Positions 7,365 to 16,754 of a DNA stretch of 64,000 nt are shown here, in pieces. A program made the position numbers and the translations under genes. The notes under the pieces are model-generated. The model made no database searches and was not told where the DNA came from. It was given only the letters and a program-made list of their open reading frames with translations. The stretch covers positions 248,001 to 312,000 of the forward strand of contig CAWIMS010000001.1 of the NCBI GenBank assembly GCA_963837285.1, written 5' to 3'. Numbering within the stretch: position 1 is the stretch's first letter; each line of letters opens with the position of its first letter. This stretch comes from Planosporangium sp963837285. Lineage in GTDB: Bacteria > Actinomycetota > Actinomycetes > Mycobacteriales > Micromonosporaceae.

Positions 7365-8264
7365 ATGGCCGTACCAAATGATCCCGCACCCGAGTTGCGG
7401 GAGTATGCACATCCCGAGCGCCTCGTCACCACGTCCTGGCTGGCCGAGCACCTCGGCGACGAGGGCCTCGTCGTGGTGGAAAGCGACGAGGACGTCCTGC
7501 TCTACGACACCGGGCACATCCCCGGCGCGATCAAGGTCGACTGGCACACTGAGCTGAACGACCAGGTCACCCGCGACTATCTGGACGCCGAGGGGTTCGC
7601 GCGGCTGTGCCAGGCCAAGGGCATCGGGCGCGACGACACGATCGTGTTCTACGGGGACAACTTCAACTGGTGGGCGGCGTACGCGCTCTGGGTGTTCTCG
7701 CTGTTCGGGCACGCCGACGTGCGCCTGCTCAACGGTGGCCGGCAGAAATGGAAAGAACAAGGATCGTGGTCACGTGATACACCGGCGCGAGCACCGTCGG
7801 ATTACCCCGTCGTCGTACGCGACGACGACATGATCCGGGCGTTCCGGGACCAGGTCCTCTCGCACGTCGCCGCCGGCAAGCCGCTGGTCGACGTGCGGTC
7901 GCCCGGCGAGTACACCGGTGAGTTGCTGCACATGGCGGACTACCCGCAGGAGGGGGCGCTGCGCGGCGGGCACATTCCGGGGGCATTGAGCAAGCCGTGG
8001 AAGCAGGCGGCGGCCGACGACGCGACGTTCAAGCCGGTCGGGGAGCTGCGCCGGATCTACGCCGATGAGCTGGGGTTGCGGACCAGCGACGACATCATCG
8101 CGTACTGCCGGATCGGCGAACGGTCATCGCACACCTGGTTCGTGTTGACGCACCTGCTCGGGTACCCGATGGTGCGCAACTACGACGGCTCGTGGACGGA
8201 GTGGGGCAACCTCGTCCGGGCGCCGATCGCGCAGGGCGCCGAGCCCGGCAAGCTGTCGGCCTGA
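7365..8264 (+). CDS. Thiosulfate/3-mercaptopyruvate sulfurtransferase (two rhodanese domains)
   Basis: This 299-residue protein has an inactive N-terminal rhodanese domain (residues about 15-140; VLLYDTGHIPGAIKVDW, FYGDNFNWWAAYALW) and a catalytic C-terminal domain (about 160-290; VDVRSPGEYTGE). The active-site loop is YCRIGERSS, with Cys248 taking the sulfane sulfur. The CRxGxR loop is typical of the SseA/CysA thiosulfate sulfurtransferases of actinobacteria. It has a leaderless promoter: TAACTT ends seven bases before ATG 7365. It may supply sulfur to SufE-type acceptors, but this is inferred only. Its TGA stop is formed by the first bases of an inverted repeat. Confidence 0.9.
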   Translation: MAVPNDPAPELREYAHPERLVTTSWLAEHLGDEGLVVVESDEDVLLYDTGHIPGAIKVDWHTELNDQVTRDYLDAEGFARLCQAKGIGRDDTIVFYGDNFNWWAAYALWVFSLFGHADVRLLNGGRQKWKEQGSWSRDTPARAPSDYPVVVRDDDMIRAFRDQVLSHVAAGKPLVDVRSPGEYTGELLHMADYPQEGALRGGHIPGALSKPWKQAAADDATFKPVGELRRIYADELGLRTSDDIIAYCRIGERSSHTWFVLTHLLGYPMVRNYDGSWTEWGNLVRAPIAQGAEPGKLSA

Positions 8265-8317
8265 TCGTCACAACGTCCCGGCCTCGCCACGACGGGGCCG
8301 GGACGTCGTGACGATCA
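8262..8317. terminator. Bidirectional inverted repeat providing stop codons to both flanking genes
   Basis: Arms of 21 bp (8263-8283 and 8296-8316) pair with one mismatch around a 12-base loop and start TGATCGTCACAACGTCCC. The TGA at 8262-8264 ends the sulfurtransferase, and the TCA at 8315-8317 is the minus-strand stop of the GH130 gene. The repeat therefore exactly joins two convergent genes and probably terminates both. Confidence 0.8.
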
Positions 8318-9289
8318 CGGGTGTTCGGCCGTGGGAACGTGCGGCTGCTCAGGCGGCAGGCTCAGCATGTAGTCCAGGATGTTGGACAGGTTGCCGTTGG
8401 CCATCGCGATGCTGGTGTCCGCGGCGCCGTAGTACAGCCGCATCTCGTCGGTGGCGGGATCGTGCACCAGCCCGGTCGGGAAGACCACGTTGGGCACGTC
8501 GCCGACCCGCTCGTACACCGCGTCCGGGCCGAGCACCCAGGACGGCGTCCGGCGCAGGACGTGCGTCGGGTTGTCCAGGTCGAGCAGGACCAGGCCGACC
8601 CGGTAGATCGACGTCGTCACCATCGCCTTGACCCCGTGGTACACGACGAGCCAGCCGGCCGGGGTCTCGATCGGCGGCGGCCCCATCCCGATCCGGGCGG
8701 CGTCCCACCAGGCGCCCGGCCGGGCCTGCATGACCGGCTCCGGCGTGGTCCACGAGCGCAGGTCGTTGGACCGCGACAGCCACACGTCGGCCCGCGCGTT
8801 GATCACCGACACCGGCCGGTGGAACAGCACGAACTGGTCGTGGATGCGGCGCGGGAACAGCGAGGCGTTCTTGTCTTCCGGCGGCATGACGATGCCGAAC
8901 GGCTCGATGCTGGTGAAGTCTTCGGTGACGGCCAGCGCCACGCACGGCCCGCTCGGACCGTACGCGGTGTAGGCGATCGCGTACCCGCCCAGCTCCTCGA
9001 GGTACGTGATGCGCGGGTCTTCGACCCCCCAGCAGCAGGTCGGGTCGTTCGGGTCGTCGGCGATCAGCGGCTTCGGGTCGACCCGCCAGTTCGTCCGGCC
9101 GTCGGCGCTGCGGGCCACGGTGAGGTGCGAGATGCCCCGCCGGTCCTCCACCCGGGTGAGCAGCACCGTCTCGCCGTTGTAGAGCGCGGCGGCCGGGTTG
9201 AAGACGCTGTTTGTCGGGTACGGCCAGTCGCTGGCGGACAGCATCGGGTTCTCGGCGGCCCGGGTGAGCAGCTCGCCATCAACGTGCAT
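8315..9289 (-). CDS. Glycoside hydrolase family 130-like phosphorylase
   Basis: The 324-residue protein fits the GH130 five-bladed propeller family, which phosphorolyses or hydrolyses beta-mannosides. Signature segments are the N-terminal SVFNPAAALYNGETVLLTR, the WGVEDPRITYLEE blade with the conserved Glu-Asp-Pro-Arg, NASLFPRRI, WWDAARIGMGPPPIETPAGW, WLVVYHGVK and LYYGAADT. There is no signal peptide, so it acts on internal or imported oligosaccharides. Its start overlaps the end of the upstream GT4-fusion gene by 11 bases; the two form an operon. A combined glycosyltransferase and mannoside phosphorylase suggests metabolism of a mannose-containing glycan, though the exact substrate is unknown. 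Confidence 0.85.
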   Translation of the reverse strand: MHVDGELLTRAAENPMLSASDWPYPTNSVFNPAAALYNGETVLLTRVEDRRGISHLTVARSADGRTNWRVDPKPLIADDPNDPTCCWGVEDPRITYLEELGGYAIAYTAYGPSGPCVALAVTEDFTSIEPFGIVMPPEDKNASLFPRRIHDQFVLFHRPVSVINARADVWLSRSNDLRSWTTPEPVMQARPGAWWDAARIGMGPPPIETPAGWLVVYHGVKAMVTTSIYRVGLVLLDLDNPTHVLRRTPSWVLGPDAVYERVGDVPNVVFPTGLVHDPATDEMRLYYGAADTSIAMANGNLSNILDYMLSLPPEQPHVPTAEHP

Positions 9290-11708
9290 CGGTGGGACCC
9301 TCCGTGCTGCGGAAGTGGTTGCCGAGGCGCGGGTGTGTGGTGCCCGCTGGCGCGATCGTGCTGTGGGTGGCCGTCGCCGGCCGGGCGGAACGCGTCGCTG
9401 CCCGTTTGGTCACCACGGTCCGCTCCGGTCCGTTCGCCGTGCGCGCCGGCAGTTTCGCCAGCCCGCTGCCGACCAGGCTGAACAGCGCCTGGTAGTACGC
9501 GAGTGTCGACTCCGCACCCTGATTCGGGTTGGCCGCGGTCGCCGACAACCCATCATTGCATCCGCCTGACCACTCTGCGTAGAGGCACGCCCCGACACGG
9601 TTACGACCGAGGAACCAGGAGTACGCCCAGCCGGCGAGCCGCGCGTACCGCGGGTCGTTGGTGTACCGCCACGCCTCGACCAGGGCTTCGGTGCAGGCCG
9701 CGGCGTCGATCGGCTGTTCGTCGCCGTCGTCGGTCCACACCGCCGGGTCGTCGTCGCGCCGGTGCCACCCGTTGCCCACACAGCGCAGCATGCCGGCGGA
9801 CAGGCCGACGTGCCCGATGTACCAGTCGAGCGCCTCGATCGCGCGGGCGGCCAACTCGCGGTCGCCGATCCGGACCGCGCCGGCCAGCATAGCCTGCGGC
9901 AGCCGGGCGTTGTCGTACGTCAGTTCCGGCTCGAACCAGCGCCAGTCCGGTGCCTGCGCGCAGGTTTCGGTGAACGCCGCGTCCAGGCGCCGCACGAACG
10001 GCTCGATCCGGCCCGCCGGGTACTGCGCCCGGGCCAGCCCGAGCAGGGTGTACGCGGCGGTGCGCAGCCACATCGCGTCGACCGGTTCACCGTCGCGCAG
10101 CAGGGCGTCGAGCAGGGCACCGGCCGAACGCCGGGCGTCCTCCGGGCAGACCGGGTTGGCGGCGACGAAACCCAGCGCCCAGGCGGCCCGCCCGACGTGG
10201 TCGCCCGGGTGTGGCTCGTCCAACCAGGTACCGCCGTAGCTGAGCATGTTGCGCACCCCGACCCGGCCGGGCGTGTACGCGGCGTCGAGGAACCGCACCG
10301 ACTGGCGTACCCAGCGCTCGGCGCGGGCGCCGTCCTGCCCGGAGGCGAGCAGGTCGGCCGCGACGATGGCGAGCCGGGCGACGTCGTCGACGCAGTACCC
10401 GGAGTCGAGGTCGGGCTCGGCCCCGGACGCGAACTGGATGATGCCGATCTCGTCGGTGAGCCGGTCGAGATGGTCCAGCCGCAGCGGCGGCGGCGCGGCG
10501 AGCGCCTGGCTCGCGGTGCTGGACGCGGCCACCTCGGCGAGTACCTCGCGGACCAGCGCGGCCTCCCGGACCGCCACCGCCGGCCAGGTGATCTTCGAGC
10601 CGACCTGTTCCGCGGCCAGGTTGGCGGCGGCGAGGGCGGCCGGATCGTCGAGCAGCTCGACGATCGCCGCGCCCAGGGCGTCGACGTCACCGCAGGGCAC
10701 CACCCGCCCAGCCCCGTACCGCAGCATGTCCTCGGCGTACGAGTACGCGGTGGAGACGACCGGCCGGCCGGCGGCCAGGGCGAACGTCAGCGCCCCGGAG
10801 CAGACCTGTTCGGGCGACCGGTACGGGGTGACGAACAGCGTGGTCCGGTGCAGCAGCGCGGACAGTTCGTCCTCGGTGAGGAAGTCGTCGACGAAGTGCA
10901 CCTGGCCGGTGAGACCGAGCCGGTCGACCTGGTCGTGCAGCGCGTCGCGGTAGGACTCGCCGGCCTGCCGTACCACGTCGGGGTGGGTCGCGCCGGCCAC
11001 CATGTACTGGGTGTCCGGGTGGCTGCGGACCACCTCGGCCAGCGCGGTGATGGCCAGGTCGATGCCCTTGCCGGGGGAGAGCAGGCCGAACGTGGCGAGG
11101 GTCGGCTTGCCGCCGAGGGTCGCGAGCAGGTCGTTGATCTCGGGCCGCAGCTGCTCCGGGACCGGCGGAGCCTGCAGCGTCACCGGCGCGCCGTGCGGCA
11201 CGATCGCGATCTGGTGGTTGGCCGCGATGCCGGTCCGGATCACCATCTGGCGGGCGGTCTCGGTGAACACCGTCACCCGGGCCGCGTGTCCGCACAGCGC
11301 GCGCAGGGTCGCCAACTGACCCGGCGACGGCTGGGACAGCACGGTGTGCAGCGTGACCAGGTACGGGATGCCACGCTCGGCGAGCGCACCGGCCAGCGCC
11401 AGGACGTGCGACCCGTTCGAGCCGCCGAAGATGCCGTACTCGTGCTGGATGAGCACCACGCCCACGCCGGCGGCCACCAGCCGGTCGGCGACGGCGGAGT
11501 AATCGGTGATAACACCGTGGCGAATGGTGGCGATGACTTCATTTCCATATTCATGGCTGTCCCGGTCGATCGCCACCACGACCGGTGCCATGTCGGTGGT
11601 CGAATCCAGGGCGTCCCGCAGAGCGGCGGTGTAGGTAGCGAGACCACACCGCCGGGGGAGATAGGTGGATACGATTCCGAGTTTAGGTAGGACGGTATGG
11701 TGCGGCAT
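9279..11708 (-). CDS. GT4 glycosyltransferase fused to an alpha/alpha-barrel domain
   Basis: This is an 809-residue fusion. Residues 1 to about 395 form a GT-B glycosyltransferase of family 4 type: LGIVSTYLPRRCGLATYTAAL, FGLLSPGKGIDLAI and SPEQVCSGALTFALAAGRP, the last being the nucleotide-sugar-binding E-x7-E-like region. Residues about 400-770 form a helical toroid with repeated DxxxAR-type turns (YCVDDVARLAIVAADLL, WFEPELTYDNARLPQAML). This resembles six-hairpin glycosidase-like or epimerase-like domains. The last 40 residues are basic and disordered. It is translationally coupled to GH130. The predicted role is assembly or remodelling of a glycan; donor and acceptor are unknown. Confidence 0.82.
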   Translation of the reverse strand: MPHHTVLPKLGIVSTYLPRRCGLATYTAALRDALDSTTDMAPVVVAIDRDSHEYGNEVIATIRHGVITDYSAVADRLVAAGVGVVLIQHEYGIFGGSNGSHVLALAGALAERGIPYLVTLHTVLSQPSPGQLATLRALCGHAARVTVFTETARQMVIRTGIAANHQIAIVPHGAPVTLQAPPVPEQLRPEINDLLATLGGKPTLATFGLLSPGKGIDLAITALAEVVRSHPDTQYMVAGATHPDVVRQAGESYRDALHDQVDRLGLTGQVHFVDDFLTEDELSALLHRTTLFVTPYRSPEQVCSGALTFALAAGRPVVSTAYSYAEDMLRYGAGRVVPCGDVDALGAAIVELLDDPAALAAANLAAEQVGSKITWPAVAVREAALVREVLAEVAASSTASQALAAPPPLRLDHLDRLTDEIGIIQFASGAEPDLDSGYCVDDVARLAIVAADLLASGQDGARAERWVRQSVRFLDAAYTPGRVGVRNMLSYGGTWLDEPHPGDHVGRAAWALGFVAANPVCPEDARRSAGALLDALLRDGEPVDAMWLRTAAYTLLGLARAQYPAGRIEPFVRRLDAAFTETCAQAPDWRWFEPELTYDNARLPQAMLAGAVRIGDRELAARAIEALDWYIGHVGLSAGMLRCVGNGWHRRDDDPAVWTDDGDEQPIDAAACTEALVEAWRYTNDPRYARLAGWAYSWFLGRNRVGACLYAEWSGGCNDGLSATAANPNQGAESTLAYYQALFSLVGSGLAKLPARTANGPERTVVTKRAATRSARPATATHSTIAPAGTTHPRLGNHFRSTEGPTDAR

Positions 11709-12053
11709 GGCGTCAACATACCTGGAGTCGGCACCGGAAAAGGTTGCGTTCGGAAATGAAACCGCTGGTCAACGGCCGCCGAATGGGTTGAGGGCATCGA
11801 TAATCGCCACGTCGTCGAATGCGTCCGTGGTCGTGCCACCCGCCAATACCGAAACCGCGCACAGGCGCCTGTTCGGTTGGCTCACGCAGCTTACCTCCGA
11901 ATCGGCTCACCGTGATTGGTACATCGAGCAGAGCCATTATTCGATAGGCCTTCGGAAGCGTTATGGCGTGGTCGGGCGGCGCAGCCTCTTCGATGAGGAG
12001 GGGGGATCCGGGACGGCGACTGTCGCCCGGCACCGGTACGGTGAGCCCTCGAC
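11709..12053. other. Divergent intergenic region (345 bp) with no gene
   Basis: No convincing coding frame is present; base composition drops below the flanking genes, as expected for control DNA. It separates the divergent GT4-fusion and HSP90 genes. A CCGGG/CCCGG inverted pair around 12,009-12,031 and a TACGGT -10-like hexamer at 12,036-12,041 lie shortly before the HSP90 GTG start and may be its promoter. Confidence 0.5.
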
Positions 12054-13859
12054 GTGACCGATCAGGAGCACCGAGCTGTGAACCGGACTTTCCAGGTTGA
12101 CCTGCGTGGCGTGGTCGACCTGCTCAGTCACCACCTGTACGCCAGCCCGCGGGTGTACCTGCGTGAGCTGTTGCAGAACGCCGCCGACGCGATCACCGCC
12201 CGCCGGGCCGCGCGGCCGGACGCCCCGGCCCGGGTGCGCATCGAGCCGCCCGAGGTGACCGGTGACGGCATGCTGCGGGTGCTCGACTCGGGCGTCGGGT
12301 TGACCATCGACCAGGTGCACGAGCTGCTCGCCACGATCGGGCGCAGTTCCAAGCGCGACGACCTCGGCTTCGCCCGGCACGAGTTCCTCGGCCAGTTCGG
12401 CATCGGCCTGCTGTCGTGCTTTCTGGTCGCCGACCAGATCCGGGTCGACACCCGGGCCGACGGCGCGCCGCCAGTCCGCTGGACCGGCTACTCCGACGGG
12501 CGGTACACGGTCGAGGCCGGCGACCGCGCCGATACCGGCACCACGGTCACGCTGCTGCCCCGCCGGGGCGTCGAATCGTGGCTGACCACCCAGACCGTCC
12601 TCGACCTGGCCCGGCTCTACGGCTCGCTGCTGCCGATCGAGGTCACCGTGGTCACCCCGGGTGGTCCCATCCGGACCAGCGAGGACGCACTGCCGTGGGC
12701 GGCTTCCGGGTCCGAGCGCCGGGCCAGGCTCATCGGGTACGCGGAAGAGGTTTTCGGTTTTGTCCCCTTCGACGTGATCGATCTCGACGTGCCGGAGGCC
12801 GGTCTGACCGGGGTGGCGTTCGTCCTGCCCGACCCGGCCAACCCCGCCGCCCGCGCCGGTCACCGGGTCTACCTCAAACGGATGCTGCTGTCGGAGGGCG
12901 CGGAAGGGCTGCTGCCGGACTGGGCGTTCTTCGCCCGTTGCGTGATCGACACCAGCGAGCTGAGGCCGACCGCCAGCCGGGAGGCGCTCTACGAGGACAG
13001 CCTGCTCGACGCGGCCCGCGAGGCCCTCGGTGACCAGCTCCGCGGCTGGTTGGTCGGGCTGGCCAACAGCCAGCCGCGGCGGCTCGCCGAGTTCCTGGAG
13101 ATCCACCACGTCGGGGTGAAGGCGCTCGCGCTGCACGACGACGAGATGCTGCGGCTGGTCGACCTGTGGTGGCCGATGGAGACCAACGTCGGGCGGATGC
13201 CGCTCGCCGAGTTCCGGGAACGGCACGGGCTGATCCGGTACACGGCGAAGGTCGACGAGTTCCGCCAGGTCGCGTCGGTGGCCGCCGCGCAGGATCTGGC
13301 CCTGGTCAACGGCGGGTACACGTACGAGACCGCGATCATCGAGCGGCTGCCCGCGATCGACCGCTCGGTGCTGATCGAGCGCCTCGAACCGAGCGACCTG
13401 ACCACCCGGTTCGACCTGCTCGAACCCGGGGTCGAGCTGGCCGTCCGCCCGATGCTGACCGAGGCGCAGCGGGCCGTCGAGCGGCTCGGCTGCGAGGTCG
13501 TGATGCGCGCGTTCGAGCCGGCCGCGCTGCCGGCGCTGTACCTGGTCAACCGGGCAGCGGCGTTCAACGCGGAGCTGCGCGCCACCCGCGAGCGGGTCGA
13601 CGACGTATGGGCCGGCGTCCTCGACGCGCTCGCGAAGACGACCACCGACGAGCGCCCGCAGCTCGTGCTCAACTACCGCAACCCGCTGGTCCGCCGGGTC
13701 GCCTCGCTCGACGACCCGACCCTGGTCAAGCTCGCGACCCAGGCGCTGTACGGGCAGGCGCTGCTGCTCGGGTACCACCCGATCCGGCCGGCCGACGCGG
13801 CGCTGCTGAACAGCTCGTTGCTCGGCCTGCTCAACCGGGCCGTCATGGAGCGGGACTGA
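12054..13859 (+). CDS. HSP90 family chaperone (HtpG-like)
   Basis: This 601-residue ATP-dependent chaperone carries the GHKL ATPase motifs in order: YLRELLQNAADAITARR (N box), MLRVLDSGVGLTIDQV (G1) and HEFLGQFGIGLLSCFLVAD (G2). A middle domain follows with SSEL-type ATASREALYED (read as RPTASREALYED). It is shorter than classical HtpG (about 630 residues) and diverges in the C-terminal dimerisation part, as in the Streptomyces HSP90-like group. Start GTG 12054. Only three bases separate it from the downstream TPR gene, so they are one operon, and the TPR protein is a natural candidate co-chaperone. Confidence 0.88.
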   Translation: MTDQEHRAVNRTFQVDLRGVVDLLSHHLYASPRVYLRELLQNAADAITARRAARPDAPARVRIEPPEVTGDGMLRVLDSGVGLTIDQVHELLATIGRSSKRDDLGFARHEFLGQFGIGLLSCFLVADQIRVDTRADGAPPVRWTGYSDGRYTVEAGDRADTGTTVTLLPRRGVESWLTTQTVLDLARLYGSLLPIEVTVVTPGGPIRTSEDALPWAASGSERRARLIGYAEEVFGFVPFDVIDLDVPEAGLTGVAFVLPDPANPAARAGHRVYLKRMLLSEGAEGLLPDWAFFARCVIDTSELRPTASREALYEDSLLDAAREALGDQLRGWLVGLANSQPRRLAEFLEIHHVGVKALALHDDEMLRLVDLWWPMETNVGRMPLAEFRERHGLIRYTAKVDEFRQVASVAAAQDLALVNGGYTYETAIIERLPAIDRSVLIERLEPSDLTTRFDLLEPGVELAVRPMLTEAQRAVERLGCEVVMRAFEPAALPALYLVNRAAAFNAELRATRERVDDVWAGVLDALAKTTTDERPQLVLNYRNPLVRRVASLDDPTLVKLATQALYGQALLLGYHPIRPADAALLNSSLLGLLNRAVMERD

Positions 13860-13862
13860 CCC

Positions 13863-16712
13863 GTGCCTACCGAGGACGAGCTCTGGCACCTGCTGGCGCA
13901 GGCGCGCGACATGCCGTACGGCGCGGGGCAGATCGCCCTCGTCGAGCAGGTCATCCAGCACGCCGACGCGGGCGGGGTGGACGAGGTGCGGTTCGCCGGC
14001 CGGATGTTCGCCACCCACGCGTACACCCACGGCGGCGAGCCGGCGAAGGCGTTCGTGACGTTCTCCTGGTGCCTCGGCGAGTACGACCGGGAGCCGGGGC
14101 GGCGCAGCCGGGAGGACGAGCGGCTGCTGCTGTGGCACTTCAAGTACGTGACCAACGCGCTCACCGCGTTCCCCGAGGTGCCGCTGGCCCGCACGTACGC
14201 GGTGGTCGACGACATGGAGCGGCGGTACCGGGCCGGTGGGCACAGCCTGCACGCCGTGCACCGGCAGCGCTGGGGGATCGCCAACCACGTCGGCGACGTC
14301 GACGCGGCCCAGGAGTGGTACACGTGGTGGTGCGCGGCGCCCCGCGACCAGAACTCCGACTGCGAGGGCTGCGACCCCGGCGCCAAGGTCACCCACCTGG
14401 TGGAAACCGGGCGGGACGAGGAGGCCATCGTGCTGGCCGGGCCGGTGCTCCAGCGCCGGTTGACCTGCCCGGAGCAGCCGCAGTCGATCCTGACCGACCT
14501 GCTGCTGCCCTACCTGCGCACCGGCCGGCTGGCCGAAGCCGCCGACGCGCACCGCCGGGCGTACCGGGCGATGCGCGGCAACCTGGCCGACCTCGGCACG
14601 ATCGCCGACCACCTCATGTTCTGCGCGTGGACCGGCAACGAGGCGCGTGGCCTGGAGATCGTGCAGCGCCACCTGGGCTGGCTCGACCGGTCCCCGTCGC
14701 CGTGGGCCACCATGCGGTTCGCGGCCGCCGCGGCACGGGTACTCGATGGGCTGGGCGGGCATCCGGGGTTGGCGGTCCGCCGGGGCGCCGCCGACGTGCC
14801 CATCGCGGAGCTGGCCGCGGAGCTGGCCGGCACCGCCCGCGACCTGGGCGCCCGGTTCGACACCCGCAACGGTACGGATCGGCAGGGTGCCCGGGTAGCG
14901 GCCTGGCTGGCCGCCGAGCCGCTGGCGGAGTACCTGCCGCTGTCGGCGGTGCAGGCGCGGGTGTCCTCGGCGCCGGGCCATGGTGTCGCGGAGCGCCTCC
15001 TGGTCCCGGAGCAGGGGCCCATCGACTACCCGGACGACCCGGCCGCGCTGCTCGATCTCGCCGAGCGGCTGTTCCGGGAACATCGCACGCCGGAAGCCGA
15101 GGCGGCGTGGCGACACTTCGATGAGCGGCATCCGGCCGGCACCCTGTCGCCGCTGCTCGCCGCCCGGCGGGTCGACGGGCGGGGACTGGTCGCCGCCGGG
15201 GCGGAGCGGCACGCCGAAGCCGAGGTCGCCTGGCGGGAGGCCGCCGACGGGTACGCGGGGGCCGGCGACGAGGTGCGCCGCCAGGTGACGCTGAGCCGGC
15301 TCGGCACGCTGCTGTGCGTCACCGACCGGTACCCCGAAGGGCTGGCCATGGTCGAGGAGTCGACCCGGGAGCTGCTGGACTGCCCGGACTTCGAGCGTCG
15401 GGTGGGCGCCGAGCTGCGGCTGGCGTACGCGCTGGGCCTCGGCCACCGCCCCGGCGACGCACTGGCGGCGGTGGAGCGGGCGACAGCACACGCCGCCGCG
15501 ATCCCGGTCGACGCGATCGACCCGCTGCTGACCGCCGAACTGGCCATGCGCCGGGCCCAGTTCCTGCTGGTACTGGGACGGGCGGCGGAGGCGGCCGAGT
15601 CGGCGGACGCCGCCCGCGAGCGGTACGAGTCGGTCGGCGATCCGCCCGTCGCCGCGCTCGCCTGGCTGCTGTACGCGCACGCGCTCGCCGATGCGGGGGA
15701 CCAGGCCGGGGCGGCGGACGCGTTCGGGGCGGCGCTGGCCCGCTCGGCCGAGCCCGACGTGGTCCTGTCCGGCCAGCACGGCCGGGGGCGGGCGCTGCTG
15801 GCCGCCGGTGATTCGCGCCGGGCGGTGGCTCCGCTGATCGAAGCCGTTGCCGGTTTCGTGGCGGCGGGCAACGACCCGGCCGCCGCGTTCGCCCGGTTCG
15901 ACCTGGCCACCGCGTACCACGGCGGCGGGCAGCCGCTCGACGCGGCCGAGGCGGCCGAGGAGGCGCTGCCGGTGCTGGAGCAGCTCGGGGCGCAGGACGC
16001 CGCCGACCGCTGCCGGTACCTGCTGTCGCTGGTGTACCGCGATCTCGACCAGCCCGACGAGGCGCTGACCCTGCTCGACCAGCTGGTGACCAACCTCGAC
16101 GGGTACGACAACCTGGCCGGCCGGGCACAGATGCACGAGGAGGCGGGACAGATCCTGTACCGGCTCGACCGGGACGCGGCCGCGGCACATCGGTTCGCCG
16201 CGGCCGCCGACGGGTACCGGGACGCCGGGCTGGTCCTCGACGAGGTACGGGCCCGGCGCTGGGCGGCGCTCGCGCTGCGCTGGGCGGAGGAGCCCGACCA
16301 GGCGATAGTGACGCTCGTCACTGCTGAGGAACGGGCCGTTGGGCTGCCGACCGACGACCCGTCCAGTACATGGGAACGAGCCATGCTCGCGTTCGACGGC
16401 GCCCGGGTGTTCATCGGGGCCGGCCGGCTCGACGAGGCCCTCGGCCGATCGGTCGCGTCGGGCGACGGGTTCCGCTCGATCGGGGCGTTCGGCGAGGCGC
16501 TGCAGGCCGATCATCTTCATGCTGAGCTGCTGTTTCGGCTCGACCGGGCAGATGAGGCGGAGCCGGTGCTGCGCGCCGTACTGGGTGCCGCGCCGCGCGA
16601 TTCGCCGGCCCAGGAGAACGCGGCGTGGTTGTTGACCGAGGTGCTGACCGCGCTCGGGAGGGACGCGGAGGCGGCGGCGATTCGGGCAGAATATGGCCTG
16701 GATCCCACCTAA
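13863..16712 (+). CDS. Large tetratricopeptide-repeat protein linked to HSP90
   Basis: This 949-residue cytoplasmic, almost wholly helical protein has an N-terminal unique region (1 to about 200) that contains a small cysteine pair, NSDCEGCDPG. An array of TPR-like helices follows from about 330 to 940 (for example AEVAWREAADGYAGAGDEVR, AAESADAARERYESVGD, DQPDEALTLLDQLVTNLDG). TPR arrays are protein-protein scaffolds, and eukaryotic HSP90 works with TPR co-chaperones. The immediate coupling to an HSP90 gene makes a functional partnership plausible, but no carboxylate-clamp evidence can be read here. Its GTG start lies three bases after the HSP90 stop. It ends just before a TetR operator. Confidence 0.8.
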   Translation: MPTEDELWHLLAQARDMPYGAGQIALVEQVIQHADAGGVDEVRFAGRMFATHAYTHGGEPAKAFVTFSWCLGEYDREPGRRSREDERLLLWHFKYVTNALTAFPEVPLARTYAVVDDMERRYRAGGHSLHAVHRQRWGIANHVGDVDAAQEWYTWWCAAPRDQNSDCEGCDPGAKVTHLVETGRDEEAIVLAGPVLQRRLTCPEQPQSILTDLLLPYLRTGRLAEAADAHRRAYRAMRGNLADLGTIADHLMFCAWTGNEARGLEIVQRHLGWLDRSPSPWATMRFAAAAARVLDGLGGHPGLAVRRGAADVPIAELAAELAGTARDLGARFDTRNGTDRQGARVAAWLAAEPLAEYLPLSAVQARVSSAPGHGVAERLLVPEQGPIDYPDDPAALLDLAERLFREHRTPEAEAAWRHFDERHPAGTLSPLLAARRVDGRGLVAAGAERHAEAEVAWREAADGYAGAGDEVRRQVTLSRLGTLLCVTDRYPEGLAMVEESTRELLDCPDFERRVGAELRLAYALGLGHRPGDALAAVERATAHAAAIPVDAIDPLLTAELAMRRAQFLLVLGRAAEAAESADAARERYESVGDPPVAALAWLLYAHALADAGDQAGAADAFGAALARSAEPDVVLSGQHGRGRALLAAGDSRRAVAPLIEAVAGFVAAGNDPAAAFARFDLATAYHGGGQPLDAAEAAEEALPVLEQLGAQDAADRCRYLLSLVYRDLDQPDEALTLLDQLVTNLDGYDNLAGRAQMHEEAGQILYRLDRDAAAAHRFAAAADGYRDAGLVLDEVRARRWAALALRWAEEPDQAIVTLVTAEERAVGLPTDDPSSTWERAMLAFDGARVFIGAGRLDEALGRSVASGDGFRSIGAFGEALQADHLHAELLFRLDRADEAEPVLRAVLGAAPRDSPAQENAAWLLTEVLTALGRDAEAAAIRAEYGLDPT

Positions 16713-16723
16713 CGATCGTTCAG
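16708..16723. promoter_or_regulatory. TetR-type operator 1 (upstream of tetR)
   Basis: CCTAACGATCGTTCAG contains the perfect dyad AACGATCGTT. The same 16-mer, with at most one change, lies before the biotin carboxylase and carboxyltransferase genes. Here it sits about 30 bp before the tetR start, over the expected -35 region, with a leaderless -10 (TAGGCT, 16743-16748) downstream. This implies autoregulation. Confidence 0.72.
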
Positions 16724-16754
16724 CCCAGCCTTGACATCCGGTTAGGCTTCACGG

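Noticed and set aside
9762..11690. Long plus-strand open frame opposite the GT4-fusion gene
   Set aside because: Antisense shadow with no start context and no recognisable motif, while the minus strand has strong glycosyltransferase motifs.
11961..16520. Very long minus-strand open frame (about 1,500 codons)
   Set aside because: It is antisense to the HSP90 and TPR genes, which have clear family motifs; the frame is open only because of the high third-position GC, and its translation is Arg/Gly/Pro/Val-rich low-complexity sequence without any domain.
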